From the NCBI GenBank assembly GCA_020466095.1, contig CM035807.1:101120436-101184435 (forward strand): a DNA stretch of 64,000 bases, written 5' to 3'. The position numbers and the translations under genes are program-made. Source of the stretch: Chlorops oryzae. Its lineage: Eukaryota > Arthropoda > Insecta > Diptera > Chloropidae. Below, one piece after another: positions 47,912 through 60,924 of this stretch. The notes beneath the pieces are model-generated. The model was not told the origin of the DNA. It searched no databases and saw only the letters and a program-made list of their open reading frames with translations. How positions within the stretch are numbered: the first letter of the stretch is position 1; every line of letters starts with the position of its first letter.

Positions 47912-49080
47912 AGCATTCAATATCTGTTCTTTATTTAACTGCTTTCCTTTTAGATCAGGCTTGAGATTGGGGCACAAAAATTAAAAAGTTTAGGGCCTCA
48001 ATATGGATTGATGCGTCTTTGATAGGTAGAAGTCCTTTAAAAAAAATACATTGAACTCTAATCCTTTTTGAATTTGGGCGGATAAAAGCGAAAATCATTC
48101 GCAAGGATTAAATCAAAGTATAGAGCTCAAAAGTTACTCGCGTCTCTTTACTGAATTCTTTTTTTCTTTATTATTATTATTCTTCATTAAGAGGACTTTT
48201 TTCCGCATTTCAGAGCTTGATCCACTCGAAACTGTTTACTTTTCTTCCTCAATGCTTTTAAGTACGTTTTCTTATTGCTCGCACACACACAAACACACAC
48301 AAAAAGGAGAAGAACAAGAAGAAATAAAATAAAGTTTTTATGAATTTTCATTGCAGTCTTTTATTTCCTTGCCTCGGTTAAGTCGATTTTTATTTTGCCT
48401 GCAACCAAAGATGCTGAGGAGTTCGCTCGCTCGCTCGTTCTTTCGTTGGTTCGTTCGTTCGTCCTGCAAGGTTGCATGACTGTGAAAATTTCAGAAGGAA
48501 CATCGACCAGTCTATGAAGTCGTTATTATTCTTTTGACTTTTCGGGCTTTAAAAATCAGTTGAGAGGATAAAAAAAGCAAGCAGCTCAATGCAATCTTAG
48601 CTCTTTTAAGATGCACCTCAAATTCTCTGGTTGGCATTACCCACCACCGCAGGCTGTTATTGTGGTTGTTGTTGTTGTGTTGTTTCATTGCTATTTCCTA
48701 ACAAATTTTATTTTCCTTTCGAGCATAAGATGAACGAGTGTATGTACATTTTTTGGGATACCCTTTTTTATACATGTTTACAGCTTTCCCTGTCGCCGCT
48801 TAAAAACACTAACGGTTCACGCAGCACCCACACCACACCACACAACGCCACACAACAAAACACATCACCACATAACACCACATTGAGTCCCCGGGCTTCC
48901 TCTAACAGGGCTTCTTCGTCACAAATTTATGCAATTTTATTAATGGAATTTTTATGTTGCACTCTTTTAATTTGATTTCGCCCGTGAATTGGAGCATGTG
49001 GCAATGCAAGGCCAAAGGGTTAGGGGGAAGGGAATTAGAAAAACAAATGGCCGTCTTTTTTGGGAAATTGTTGAAAATTT
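47912..49080. other. Non-coding upstream DNA
   Basis: No gene seen. Includes a GTTC/GCTC tetramer patch (about 48,420-48,465) and an ACACC/ACACAAC patch (about 48,820-48,885). Confidence 0.4.
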
Positions 49081-49700
49081 GATATCATTTAATTCATTTT
49101 TTATAATTTTTTTTAAATTTTAAAATTTTATAAAATTTTAGTTAAAAAATTTTTTTTTGATTGTTTTTAAATTTTAAAAAAATATTTAATTATAAAAATT
49201 TTTTAATATTTAATATTTTTTTTAAATTTTAAATATTTAATTAAACAAATTTTTTTAATATTTTTATTTTTTTAAATTAAAAAAAAAATTTTTTTTAAAT
49301 TTTATTTTTAATTTTTTGTTTTTTATATTTTTTGTTTTTTTTTTGTTGTTTTCTATATTTTTGTTGTTTTTTATATTTTTGTTATTTTTTATATTTTTTA
49401 TATTTTTTATATTTTTTATATTTTAATTTTTATATTTTATTTTTATATTTTTTATATTTTTTATATTTTTATATTTTATATTTTTTATATTTTTTATATT
49501 TTTTTATATTTTATTTTTTTTATATTTTTTTATATTTTTTTATATTTTTTTATTTTTTATATTTTTTATATTTTTTATATTTTTTATATTTTTTATATTT
49601 TTTATATTTTTTATATTTTTTATATTTTTTATATTTTTTATATTTTTTATATTTTCTATATTTTTGATATTTTTATTCCTTTTATCATATATTTTTATGT
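49080..49700. repeat. AT-only tract with TTTTTTATAT decamers
   Basis: About 600 bp composed almost wholly of A and T. The second half (about 49,375-49,670) is a tandem array of ttttttatat units. The Phe/Leu/Tyr frame is a translation of the repeat. Confidence 0.9.
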
Positions 49701-52330
49701 TAGTTTGAATTTTTTTTTTTCATATTTATTATTTATAATTAATTATTTTTTTTTTGGCTTAATAGAAAGGGTATCTTAAGATAGAAAAGGGCATGTTTTC
49801 CTGATTTGGTTTTTAGAGATATGAATATTTAGTCTATTTACATATTGACAACAATAATGTAAAGTGTTCCATTAACATAATCGCAGAGTTTTGCTTCCCC
49901 AGGGTCGCACCCGACTTTTAACTTTGTCATGAGAAATGAATTTCTTTATTTTTTATCTGAATGTAGAAATTTATTGTGTTTATTGTGAAAGTATTTGCTT
50001 CATATCTGAGTATCGACCATTAGGATTTTAAGAATTGAAAAACTCTTCCATACAAACATCTTCGAGAACATTTCACCCTACAAGGTGTCAATTATTTATT
50101 CATTTATAATTGAATTAGTGAAAAAAAAAAAAAAATTGACGAGATATCCAGTTGAAATGTTTTAAGTTATAATTCATGCACGTGAGAAATTTCGAAAACA
50201 GTGGAGCTCCTCTCCTTCAAATCAATCGATCAACATTAGATTTCTTTTTTTTTTTTTACAACGCACTCTAAAAATGCTTTCGGAGCAGATTTTTCATATC
50301 TTCTCTATACTAGGCTGTCATTTCATTTAATGGAATTTCGGCCAAAAAAGTAGCTTAGACGTCGAAACAATTTGTCTTGCCTCAAAAGTGATGAACAAAC
50401 CTTAATTGAACGGTCATTTCGACGATGGCAGCTGCTGTTTTGTTAATTACACTGGAATGGAATGTGTTTTAATTTCCTTGGATTATAAGTTGATTGCTAA
50501 TGACTTTAATAAAGCAGAGAAAGCGCATCGAATAGCAGTAGATTATGGACAGTATTGAGTATGCTTCTGGTTTTGAATTTTTAAGTAAATTTTTAAATTC
50601 GATTCCAAAAAGAAATCTTAGAAATTGAGATTAATTGCCCGCCGCCAGTTTTGCTATCTTGGACGAAATATCTCATAAAAATATAATCGTTTCAGAAGGA
50701 AAAAAAAACAAAGAATATCTTAATCCTGCTGAACTTTCATATTTAAGCTGCTATGGAAGCCAGGAAAAATATTTTCACTTTTATAATGGCAGAAAAAAGG
50801 TAAGAAAAATAATGTTGGCAACCTTCATTCGGGATATGTGTTTTGGACTGGACCTCAAAGTCCTCAAATCATAGCTAATTCCAATCGATATTTTGTCCGA
50901 TGACTTCAACTAAAAGGATTTCAATTGAAAGACGAGTGATAGTGAAGCGCTTTAAATTGCTCCAAAGGATTCTTGGAAGTCTGTTGGAGCTGTCTAGGAA
51001 AAGCAACAAAACAAACGAATTTTCTCTGGTAAATTTAACACAATATCGTCATAACAAAATCGATGAGAAAGACGCATTCTATTCTGTTCTTAATCTACAC
51101 ATAGTTTTGATAAATGATTCGAAAAGAGCATACCACCAACTCAATGGCAGAATGTCAACTTAATCTCTGTATGGCTAGCTTTCGAAACTAATAAAATCCC
51201 TTGGCCAATTGTCCTAGAAAGTTCGCATTAATTTACTGAATTTTAAAATAATTGATTATTCTCGTTGTTAGCGTTCAAAATACTACATGATTAAACATGC
51301 TGTAAGTAATGTCGATTTAAGTTAACTATAATAACTCCCACACCTTCCCCATCTTCGTTTTAGTAAAAAAAAAAAAAATTATAATAATAATGATCAGAAA
51401 TAATAAAATAAAGCGAAATAAAATAAACTAAAATAGCAGCTCTTTAATGAAACTTACAGTTGATGTGTTTTTAAGGCAATTCCACACCCGAATGCAAGCA
51501 CTTACCTGGAAAAAAGAGAAAGAAACATTTTATAAAGCTTGGATGGATTATTATAATAATTCAGATAAAGTACTTTAAGTCGAAATTTTTCTTCTTAATT
51601 TTTTCTATTTTATTTATTTAACGCACGTGCAGAAGATCAAAAACGAAATATAAAAAAAGGGTTAACCTACAGACCTTCTTGGTGGGGAGCCACCACCACC
51701 ACCACCCATCAACGCAAAATTGTCCCACACTTGTATTTTATATTCGCACCAGCCTTACATGATGGATTCACTTAATTATCGTGAGTGGCTGACATTTTTC
51801 TCTTCCACGAATTTCACTCTCACAATGGAAATTGCTCTGAATATTTTCAGTTTTCTTTACTGGGAAAAAATTACAAATAAGGCGAAGGTCATGAAATCCC
51901 AAGTTTCCATTATTTCCCCGAAGCTTACAATGACGAGGGGAAAAACTTGCTTTCGAAAAATGCGTTTGACAGCGTCAGCAAGTTCATTATGATTAATGAT
52001 TTGAACTTTTTTTTATAGACCCTAAAAAAATAATATAAATATACACAACATGTACACAAGAAATAAAAGAAAAGAAGATTGAAGTGAAAGTGAAGGGGAA
52101 AAAATATTTTGCGAGACGTTAACAGATTACCGGTCGTACGAAAAAATTGACATCCGAAAACATTAGCTAGCAGTAATTAAACATTCCTTGATGCAAACAA
52201 TCATTGGAGAGACAATTTGGCATCATTTATTATGTTGGTCAACAACGAAAACAAGCTGATGCAATGAAATCACTCTCTTACTAAATCTTCATCCTCCCAA
52301 CTCCTCTTCCATAAAAAAATTCTTTTCTTC
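49701..52330. other. Non-coding upstream DNA
   Basis: Contains several unremarkable frames (for example 50,635-50,874, 50,900-51,163 and 51,720-51,992) with no recognisable domain and no supporting splice or promoter context. No mobile element recognised. Confidence 0.4.
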
Positions 52331-53340
52331 TTCTCTTCATCTCTTTCCTCACCATCTTATATTTCTATATTTCTATCTTTCTCTTATCTTTCTCTTATCC
52401 TTCTCTTATCCTTCTCTTATCATTCTCTTATCCTTCTCTTCTCTTTCTCTTCTCTTTCTCTTCTCCTTCTCTTCTCTTTCTCTTCTCCTTCTCTTCTCCA
52501 TCTCTTCTCCATCTCTTCTCCTTCTCTTCTCCTTCTCTTCTCCTTTTCATTCTCTTCTCCTATTCTTCTTCTTATCTTCTTCTTATCTTCTTCTTATCTT
52601 CTTCTTATCTTCTTCTTATCTTCTTCTTATCTTCTCCTTCTCTTCTCCTTCTCTTCTCCTTCTCTTCTCCTTCTCCTTCTCTTCTCCTTCTCTTCTCCTT
52701 CTCTTCTCCTTCTCTTCTCCTTCTCTTCTCCTTCTCTTCTCCTTCTCTTCTCCTTCTCTTCTCCTTCTCTTCTCCTTCTTTCTCTTCTTCTCCTTCTCTT
52801 CTCCTTCTCTTCCTTCTCTTCTCTTCTCCTTCTTTTCCTCCTTCTCCTTTCTCTTCTCCTTCTCTCTTCTCCTTCTCTTCTCCTTCTTCTTCTCCTTCTC
52901 TTCTCCTTCTCTTTCCTCTCTTCTCTTCTTCTTCCTCTTCTTCCTCTTTTCTATCTTCTTCCTTTCTTCCTTTCTTCCTCTCTTCTCGTCTTCCTTCTCT
53001 TCCATTTCTTCCTCTCTTTCCTGTCTTTCTGTCTTCTCTCTTCTTCTTCCTCTCTTTCTGTCTTCCTCTCTTTCTTTCTTCCTCTCTTTCTGTCTTCCTT
53101 CTCTTTCTTTCTTCCTCTCTTTCTGTCTTTCTCTTCTCTTCCTCTTCTTTCTCTCTTCTTTCTTCCTCTCTTTCTGTCTTCCTCTCTTTCTGTCTTCCTC
53201 TCTTTCTGTCTTCCTCTCTTTCGTCCTTTCCTTCTTTCTTCTTCCTCCTCTTTCTCTCTCTCTTCTGTCTCCGTCTCTTACGTCTTCTCTCTCTTCATTT
53301 CTCCTTTCATTCTTTCGTTCTCCTTTCTCCATCTCACGTC
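52331..53340 (+). repeat. Polypyrimidine CTTCTCCTTCTC tract (about 1 kb)
   Basis: C/T-rich on plus, dominated by ccttctcttct and related units, grading into ctctctttctgtcttc units at the right end. On the lilli transcript strand it would be A/G. The 244-residue Arg/Lys/Glu frame on minus is a repeat translation. Confidence 0.95.
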
Positions 53341-54063
53341 TCCGGTTCACATCTAACTCTGTCTCTCTCTAAATGCCCATTCAAAATTCACTTTCGTCTT
53401 TCGTTTATAAGTTTTTCATTAAAATTTTAAAATTTAGTGATGTCACTTAGGAGCAAAATTATTTCTTTTCAATTACAAAAAAAATAAAAAAGGGCAATTA
53501 CAGAGCGGAAGAAAAACCGGATTACCGAAAATGCGATAAATTATAAACATATGATGCACGAAATCATCTCATTTAGATGAGACGAAGGCAAAAAATTAAC
53601 AAAAATCAAATCCTGTACGGTATCCCACACAACCAAGGACCACGACCAACGGTGGCTGATAAATAAGGCCAACAGTGTTAATGATTAAAGTCCAAAAGGC
53701 AACAGCCCAGCGGCGATTTGGTAATGGGTAAAATTCTGTTTTTTTGTTGTTTTTTTTTTAATTTTTTTAAATAGAGAAAATACAAAAAGGAAACCCCACC
53801 AATTTACCGCTTTCAAAGTGCAAAGTGTCAACAATAGCATTGACATTGCATCATCCGAAAGCCACGGTACACCAAAAGAATCGACGGGAATTCCTCCTCC
53901 GAATTAACTCCTTCCTTTTCAATATCATTACAAGCGCCAGCAACATCATTACGAAGCACACACACAATCTATCAGCAACATGTCGGTAAACTCACATTCC
54001 CGGCCATCACGTGATACAACGATGCGTAAGAGGCAAGAAAATTTATACCTAAACATTCATATA

Positions 54064-55699
54064 CAGTCATGTGAAAAATAATAGCGACAGTACCATAACC
54101 TTTTCTCAATGTTGAAAAAATCAAGGTTGTTTACGATTTTCTCGACTGTTGCTCATTACACAATGTTGTACTGAAACGGGACTTTAGATAACATGAGTTT
54201 TTTTTACCAAAACTTCTAGCAGAGCCATTTGCTAGCTTGTTTTGCTAGGCAACACACGTTTTAAGTTGTGCGAAATAATAGGGACACGATTAATTTATTT
54301 TGATAAAAAGATGTTTAGCAGTGTTTAGCTGTTAAATAAGCAATTATCGGTGGATTAATAAGATCCTTATTTAAAAACAAATCAATTTCTCATAATACTC
54401 TACAAGGGATAGCTTTTGAGAAGCAATATTGGCCGCGGAAGGTCCTTTACCTTAGCCGAAAGAAAAATAGTGCAGAAAATTAAGAATCGAGGAAAGTCGA
54501 TAAGACTTATATCAAATATCATGCAGTGCTCTTAAAATAAGATCTTCGATGCTTTCCATCATGTCCAAAAACTAGACACAATAGGAAGAAAACGAACATT
54601 TTCAAAAATTTTCGACAAGGGGCTTGACTAATGTTCCGAGCAAAACCCTTCTAAATGTTCAAATGGACTGCAACTTGAAGTGGATGCCTTAACTACATTC
54701 CGAACTATCCGGGAAAGCCTTCAACAAGATGTTCTGGAAGGCTGGTCTGGAAATCAGGACCTTTTTGTCCGTCAACTACATAGTACTAAAGTTTTATAAC
54801 AACCAGCTCTTTTTGAAATAAAAATACATTTAAAACAAACAAATAAACCAAAACAAATTTGTTCGGATCTAACGGTAAACATTATTTCTTCCATTTTAAG
54901 GCAAAACATATGATCCCAGGTACACCATTCCCCGAATTTTTTGCAGAAGATGAGTGTAAGAAAATTTCAACTTTTGTACTATGTAGTTGACGGACAAAAA
55001 GGTCCTGATTTCCAGACCAGCCTTCCAGAACATCTTGTTGAAGGCTTTCCCGGATAGTTCGGAATGTAGTTAAGGCATCCACTTCAAGTTGCAGTCCATT
55101 TGAACATTTAGAAGGGTTTTGCTCGGAACATTAGTCAAGCCCCTTGTCGAAAATTTTTGAAAATGTTCGTTTTCTTCCTATTGTGTCTAGTTTTTGGACA
55201 TGATGGAAAGCATCGAAGATCTTATTTTAAGAGCACTGCATGATATTTGATATAAGTCTTATCGACTTTCCTCGATTCTTAATTTTCTGCACTATTTTTC
55301 TTTCGGCTAAGGTAAAGGACCTTCCGCGGCCAATATTGCTTCTCAAAAGCTATCCCTTGTAGAGTATTATGAGAAATTGATTTGTTTTTAAATAAGGATC
55401 TTATTAATCCACCGATAATTGCTTATTTAACAGCTAAACACTGCTAAACATCTTTTTATCAAAATAAATTAATCGTGTCCCTATTATTTCGCACAACTTA
55501 AAACGTGTGTTGCCTAGCAAAACAAGCTAGCAAATGGCTCTGCTAGAAGTTATTGGTAAAAAAAACTCATGTTATCCAAGGTCCCGTTTCAGTTCAACAT
55601 TGTGTAATGAGCAACAGTCGAGAAACTCGTAAGCAACCTTGATTTTTTCAACATTGAAAAAAGGTTTTGGTACTGTCCCTATTATTTTTCACATGACAG
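54064..55699. mobile_element. Fold-back Tc1-like element (1.64 kb)
   Basis: TA on both sides (54,062-54,063 and 55,700-55,701). Termini cagtcatgtgaaaaataatag and its inverted partner. Two arms of about 730 bp (54,064-54,793 and about 54,969-55,699) are near-perfect inverted copies around a spacer of about 175 bp. Each arm carries a broken piece of transposase: SFTLAERKIVQKIKNRGKSI followed by GRKRTFSK, the HTH and GR(K)R linker of Tc1-type transposases. The DDE part is absent, so it cannot move itself. It would form a very long hairpin. Confidence 0.88.
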
Positions 55700-55747
55700 T
55701 ATATATACACACACACATACATATATGGACACATACAAAGAGGCAAA

Positions 55748-56269
55748 ATGTTGAACGGACTGAGGAGTGTGCACTTGGCCAACAAGCGAACCAACCGACT
55801 TAACCAATCAGTTCCAGTCACCGACAGCACCAGTGGTGACAGTAACGGCATCCCAATTTCGCCTTTTTGGCGGCAGTCTCTCTTTAGCGATTTCAATATG
55901 GTTTATTGTCGGTCGGCCGGTCGCATTGGTAGTTATTGTTGTTGTTGTTGTGGTTCCGTTGTTCCGTGCTGTTGTTGTTCTGCTTCGCTGCAACGTCAGG
56001 TCAACAACCATTCGCATATTTTTGTTGCAATGGTTGTTGTCTTTCTTGTTATTGTTATTGTTATTTCGCTTTGTTTTTGTATCATTATTGTTAAGTTTTT
56101 GTTGGTATCGGTGGTCGGTGTTGTTTGCGTTTTGTGTAATTGTTGCGGTTCGTTGCTTGCTCGGTTTATTCGATTATACTACACTGTGTGTACGCGTAGT
56201 CAACGGGCGTTAGTATTGACCGCACTATTGCCCCTTCGCTCTTGCTCGCGCTCATTATATTACAATTAA
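55748..56269 (-). other. Candidate 5' noncoding exon (weak)
   Basis: On the minus strand this GC-richer stretch is full of CAA/ACA triplets of the kind common in fly 5' UTRs, and it contains a possible donor (TTG|GTTAAGT at about 55,804). It lies 31 kb upstream of lilli exon 1. The plus-strand 173-residue Cys/Val-rich frame over it looks like the antisense of these triplets. No start site can be fixed. Confidence 0.25.
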
Positions 56270-56830
56270 CCTGTTTTAACATGAATGCGAAATGTAGCAA
56301 ACTAGTTTGAAGTTCGAGAAATAAATCGCAAAGTTATTAGTTTATGAGAAAATAAACAGAAAAGTTGAAGAACACAAAAGAAGATGAAGAGCACATTTCG
56401 TTCAAACCATATTAACAGCCAACCACTTGTTGGCACGATAGTTTTTTTTTTTTTAATGGCATTATTTAAACTATCTGATGATATCTATCTGAAGGAAAAT
56501 ATCTAGAAATCATCGCATCACATCACTTTGACGTCACAAACGAATCTTCATTTGTTCAAAATCGGCATTTCTTCTTATCTGATTGTCAGCTTAACTTATC
56601 TGGCATGTGCGTATGTATGAAGAATGTTTGATTGTGAAACGAGAACACATTTAAAGCACTCAATTAAGAGAATATTGATTGCCTTGATTGAGATTAAAAT
56701 CATTTGAATGAATGGTCTTTTTACAATTCACGTGCCATCAAATAAGAAATTATCATTATTGATATTCACGCTTTCGACGGTCTTTTTTAAGGGGTCCTTA
56801 AGTCCTAAATAAAGTTAAGAAGTTGTCCAC

Positions 56831-57460
56831 TAGGGTGGACCAAATTTGATAAATTCGTTTAATTTTGCGATCCGCCCCCGCAAAATATAGTAGAGGGCAA
56901 CAGAAAAGGGAAATGAAAAGATTTAGATCGATCGGACGTCATTTAGGGGGTGCTCAACGAGGTCAAAGTTCAGAAAGATGATTTTGTAAACTCATGCCGC
57001 TAGTACAAATAACAAAAATTAGCACTTACATTTTTCTAAATATCTCAAAAACTAATTAAGGTAGGAAGACGAAACAAACGTTGGCTGATTCCTAATGCAA
57101 CAGGAAATTCCAAAATATTTTTTCTAATTTTTACACTGAGAAATTTTTTTTCACAAAACTTAAAAGGAAATTTTAAAAGTTTTTTTCAGTGTATTTCTGG
57201 CGCTAAACCACTTTTTAAATATGTTTCGAAAATTTCTCAAGGAATTATCTTTTATCAAAAGAAAATTCATCAAATTCGGAAGTATACTTTTTGAGACATT
57301 GACAAAAAAGTAAGCGAACACTAGCGCCCCCTAAATGACGTCCGATCGATCTAAATCTTTTCATTTCCCTTTTCTGTTGCCCTCTACTATATTTTGAGGG
57401 GGCGGATCGCAAAATCCGACACAAAATAATTTTCCCCATACAATTTTGGACCACACTCTA
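56831..57460. mobile_element. hAT MITE with perfect 8-bp TSD (630 bp)
   Basis: Perfect duplications TTGTCCAC at 56,823-56,830 and 57,461-57,468. Termini tagggtggaccaaattt and the inverted tagagtgtggtccaaaattg. Inner arms of about 100 bp are almost perfect inverted copies (aaaagatttagatcgatcgg and its complement). Non-coding. Confidence 0.92.
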
Positions 57461-57468
57461 TTGTCCAC

Positions 57469-59264
57469 TTTTGTTTTCCCTTCATTTCAATCAAAGAATG
57501 AAATGAATTTTCATGAAATTCGTGTCAATTTAGGAGCAATGATCCATAAATCGTAAAAAAAATTGAAAAAATTTTTAAATTTTTGAAATTTTTTAAAAAT
57601 ATTTTAAAATATTTTTTCCACAAGATGGAGTTTTTTTCGGGCCAAATATTACTACAGTCTATTACTTTTCTCCATAATTAAACCTAGAAATTTATCATAA
57701 GATGGTCTACGGCATAAAGAATTAAGCTATAGAAAAAATATGTGCAGCTTAATTCTCGGCCACACTAGCAAATCTAAATGTAGCGACGCACACTAATCAA
57801 TCACTTTCAGGAACTGCAGTTAAAATTTTGTTACCATTCGATAGCCCCCAAAATGTGTCACAGTTTTATCAACAGTGCCGCAAAATTTTTTTGTGGCAAA
57901 AGGGAATTCAATTTTAGGAACAAAAAATCCTATAGAATCGGATGCTCTAGTGAAATGTAGCGCATTTAGAAGCGTCGATCTCTGCCGGTTATAGCTTTCT
58001 CATTTATTCACGAATATTTTTTTTATCGCATGCGAATCTCGAAAGTGGTATGGCGACTTTGTTTTATTGACTTTGTTTGTTTTTTTTTTTTTTTTTTCTG
58101 TGCGCAATAAAAAATTTAGACGCACATAATTATTAATTAAATGAACAGCAAAGCAAGCGAGCGGGGAATGAATAAAGGGGAAAATGAAAAATCTGTAATG
58201 GCGAATTTTTTTTTTTTTTTTTTTGCTTTTCTTACTGCCGTTGGCTTTCATGTGTACAGAGCAAATAAATCAAAAATTAACAAGAAAATAAATAGACAAT
58301 TTAAAAATCCATTAACGTGTTCAAAAGAAAAGAAACAAAAAAAAAAAAAAAAAAAGCTACAATGAGAAGGTCGTAACCTAAAAAATAATAATAATAATAA
58401 AAATAAGATGGGCTTAAAGTTTATTTTCCTTTCAAAGCGCTAATGATTATTGATTCGAAGAAAATGTTTACGAAACGAATGAATTTACTAGTAAAATAAT
58501 TCAAGGTGACGGATATTGGTGTTCTGTGTGTTTTTAATATTTCTCAAGAACCGCACTTAAAATCAGAGTCTGATGATTTTAGAAAACGTCGGAACAAATT
58601 TTTTCCCATTAAGACGGAACTAAAATTTTAATAAAAGCGTTTATATAAGAGTCCTTTGAGTCATCTGTTTCCTACTATTAAAGATTGCGAACTCTTCTGT
58701 CGTCTTCTCTCTTCGATAACTGACGAATAGATAAAGTGGAAAAAAAATTATAAAAAATTATAACAAATAAGTAATTTTAAATAAATTATAAAACCTGAAA
58801 TGAACAACGAAACACCATTAAATTGACACTGAACAGCGAAACGAACACACAATTCTATCCATATGCAAATTATGTGCAATGGAACCGCATAAAACGAAAG
58901 AAAAAAATACATTTTTTGATTTTTTGATTTTCATTATGCCTTTTTTTTTGTTGAAAATAAAAATAAACTACAAGTTGTATTTCATGTGTAAAACGCAAGT
59001 TCAAAATGTTTACTACATTTTGAGAAGCAAATGAAAACAAATTTTCCGGCAATCGCACGCTGAAATTAAATAAGAGCAATTGAGAGCACTAAGCACGGTC
59101 ATGTCCGACTAAGAAGAAGTATTAAACGAGTTCTAAATGGGCATGTCTGTAAAAAAAGTATACCTAAGGATAGATATTTATGAGTGTGAATTATCTTTAG
59201 AGGGGATAGTGACTACGATTTGCGTAGATCAGGAAGAAAGATACTATGCCAAAGGACTAAATTA
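57469..59264. other. Non-coding upstream DNA
   Basis: No gene seen. AT-rich, with several A or T homopolymers of 12 or more bases. Frames are Lys- or Phe-rich and unsupported. Confidence 0.4.
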
Positions 59265-59778
59265 AATCTATAAAAAAAATTATTTAAATAAAAAAATAAT
59301 AAATAAAATATAAGTAATTTAAAAAAATTAAAAAAATTAAAAAAATTTAAAAAATTTTAAATAAAAGAAATAAAAAAATAAAAGAAATAAAAAAATTAAA
59401 GAAATTTAAAATTAAGAGAAATAAAAAAATAAAAAATAAAAAAAACAAAAACAATAATATTAAATTAAAAAATTAAAATAAAATAAAAAAATTAAAAAAT
59501 TATAATAAAATAAAATAAAAATCAAAATATATTAAATTTTAAAATATTGAAATAAATTTAATAATGAAATTAAAGAAATAGTATAAATGAAATAAAATAA
59601 CTAAAATTTAATAGATAAAAATAATAAAAACTTATACAAATAAATAAATAGACAGATAAATCAAAAAATTAATACATACAATGAAAAATAAAATAAAATA
59701 AATACTTAAATTAATTAATAGATAAACATATTTAAAAAAATAATTAATTTAATTAATTAATTAATAAATATATAAGTA
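59265..59778. repeat. AT-only tract (AAATAAAT/AAATTAAA)
   Basis: About 500 bp of nearly pure A/T built from aaataaa and aattaaa words, directly abutting the pogo-like element at 59,781. Confidence 0.9.
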
Positions 59779-59780
59779 TA

Positions 59781-60924
59781 CAGTGGTCGTGCAATATAAC
59801 GAATCTTATGTTGCACGGCTTGTTCGTAAGTTAGAAAAATTCGTTATATTTGACAGTAAATTTTTGCACCAAAATCTTCCCTTTTCAGGCAATAACAAGC
59901 TTTTATTTAAAAAAAGGACCCGTTTACACAGATTTAGTTTAAAAAAATCGGTTATTGCTGATTGTTTTTTAGTTGACTTCAACTTTTTTTGAACAGCCAG
60001 CTCCTGCAACTCTCTTAACATTAAGACTTTTGAGCATTCGACATTATTTTGTATTGCCCATTCAACAATATTTTCTAAATAATTTACTGCACATTCGTGC
60101 TTAATAGTAAATCCATTATCCTTTATGTTTTCGTCTAGTTCACTCTCCTGCTCGTCATCACTTTAATCAGAGTCTACCCCAGCGTTGCCAGAACGTTCCG
60201 CATTTTGCGGGATTGTCCCGCTTTTTGGCCTAAAACTATAATGTCCCGCCGGACATGAAAAATCCCGCTTCTTTTCAAATATATATGGAAACTAACTTTT
60301 AGTTTGTTAAAGATAAAAAAGAAATCTTAGATTCGGTGAAAGGGTCAGAAAAGTACAAATAAATTTGAAATAATCTACTAATGTAACAAAATGTAAGAAA
60401 TTAAAAAATAATTTACTAACGTAACGAAATGTTTAAAATCTTTGAATGCGAGCAATAAAGCCATAGAAAGAAAAAGTAATTCTGAATATACATAATTAAT
60501 ACTTTGTTAAGGGGTTTTTGTTGGAATTCCACATTTGTTGTCTCGCGAAAGTAAATTTAAATTTGTCCCGCAATTGCTTGTGAAATCCCGCATTTTTTGG
60601 ATAAATTTTTAAAAAATCCCGCTTTTTAAGAAATTTCATCTGGCAACGCTGGTCTACCCCGAGCTTTCTTTGCCAACAAACGCCGTGTCGATGCTTGTTT
60701 TTTCACGCAATATAACGGCGACATACATAAATTGAATACACAAGCATGCCTACATAGTCATAAATACAAGGAATTGGCTTGCAAAAAAAAAAAAAAAAAT
60801 ATTCGTTATATCGAACAAAATTTTAATTTCGTTCGTAATATAGAACCTTCAATGCAAAATTTTAAGCTGTTCGTTAAATCACGAATTCGTAAAAGCGAGT
60901 GTTCGTTATATTGGACGACCACTG
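59781..60924 (-). mobile_element. pogo-like element with transposase remnant
   Basis: Inverted termini cagtggtcgtgcaatataacg and its complement (reverse of right end cagtggtcgtccaatataacg), with TA on both sides. On minus, about 60,021-59,930 reads LRELQELAVQKKLKSTKKQS then AITDFF. This is the Lys-rich, ITDFF-type C-terminal tail of pogo/Tigger/jerky transposases (family knowledge). Upstream coding parts are absent or replaced by a nested hAT MITE. Confidence 0.8.
60180..60651. mobile_element. hAT MITE (472 bp) nested in the pogo element
   Basis: Perfect 8-bp duplications GTCTACCC (60,172-60,179 and 60,652-60,659) flank inverted ends CAGCGTTGCCAG and CTGGCAACGCTG. Inside, cccgc/gcggg words recur near both ends. 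The insertion interrupts the pogo element at 59,781-60,924. Confidence 0.92.

Noticed and set aside
52616..53350. 244-residue Arg/Glu/Lys-rich frame on minus
   Set aside because: Translation of the CTTCTC tract with no start or splice context.
54882..55082. 66-residue frame in the fold-back element
   Set aside because: Part of the arm and spacer of a dead Tc1 derivative; not a complete protein.
55748..56269. 173-residue plus-strand frame resembling a Cys/Val-rich membrane protein
   Set aside because: Hydrophobic and Cys residues come from TTG/TGT triplets, the antisense of a CAA/ACA-rich stretch; no domain recognised.
57245..57454. 69-residue frame on minus
   Set aside because: Lies wholly inside the hAT MITE arms; repeat sequence, not a gene.
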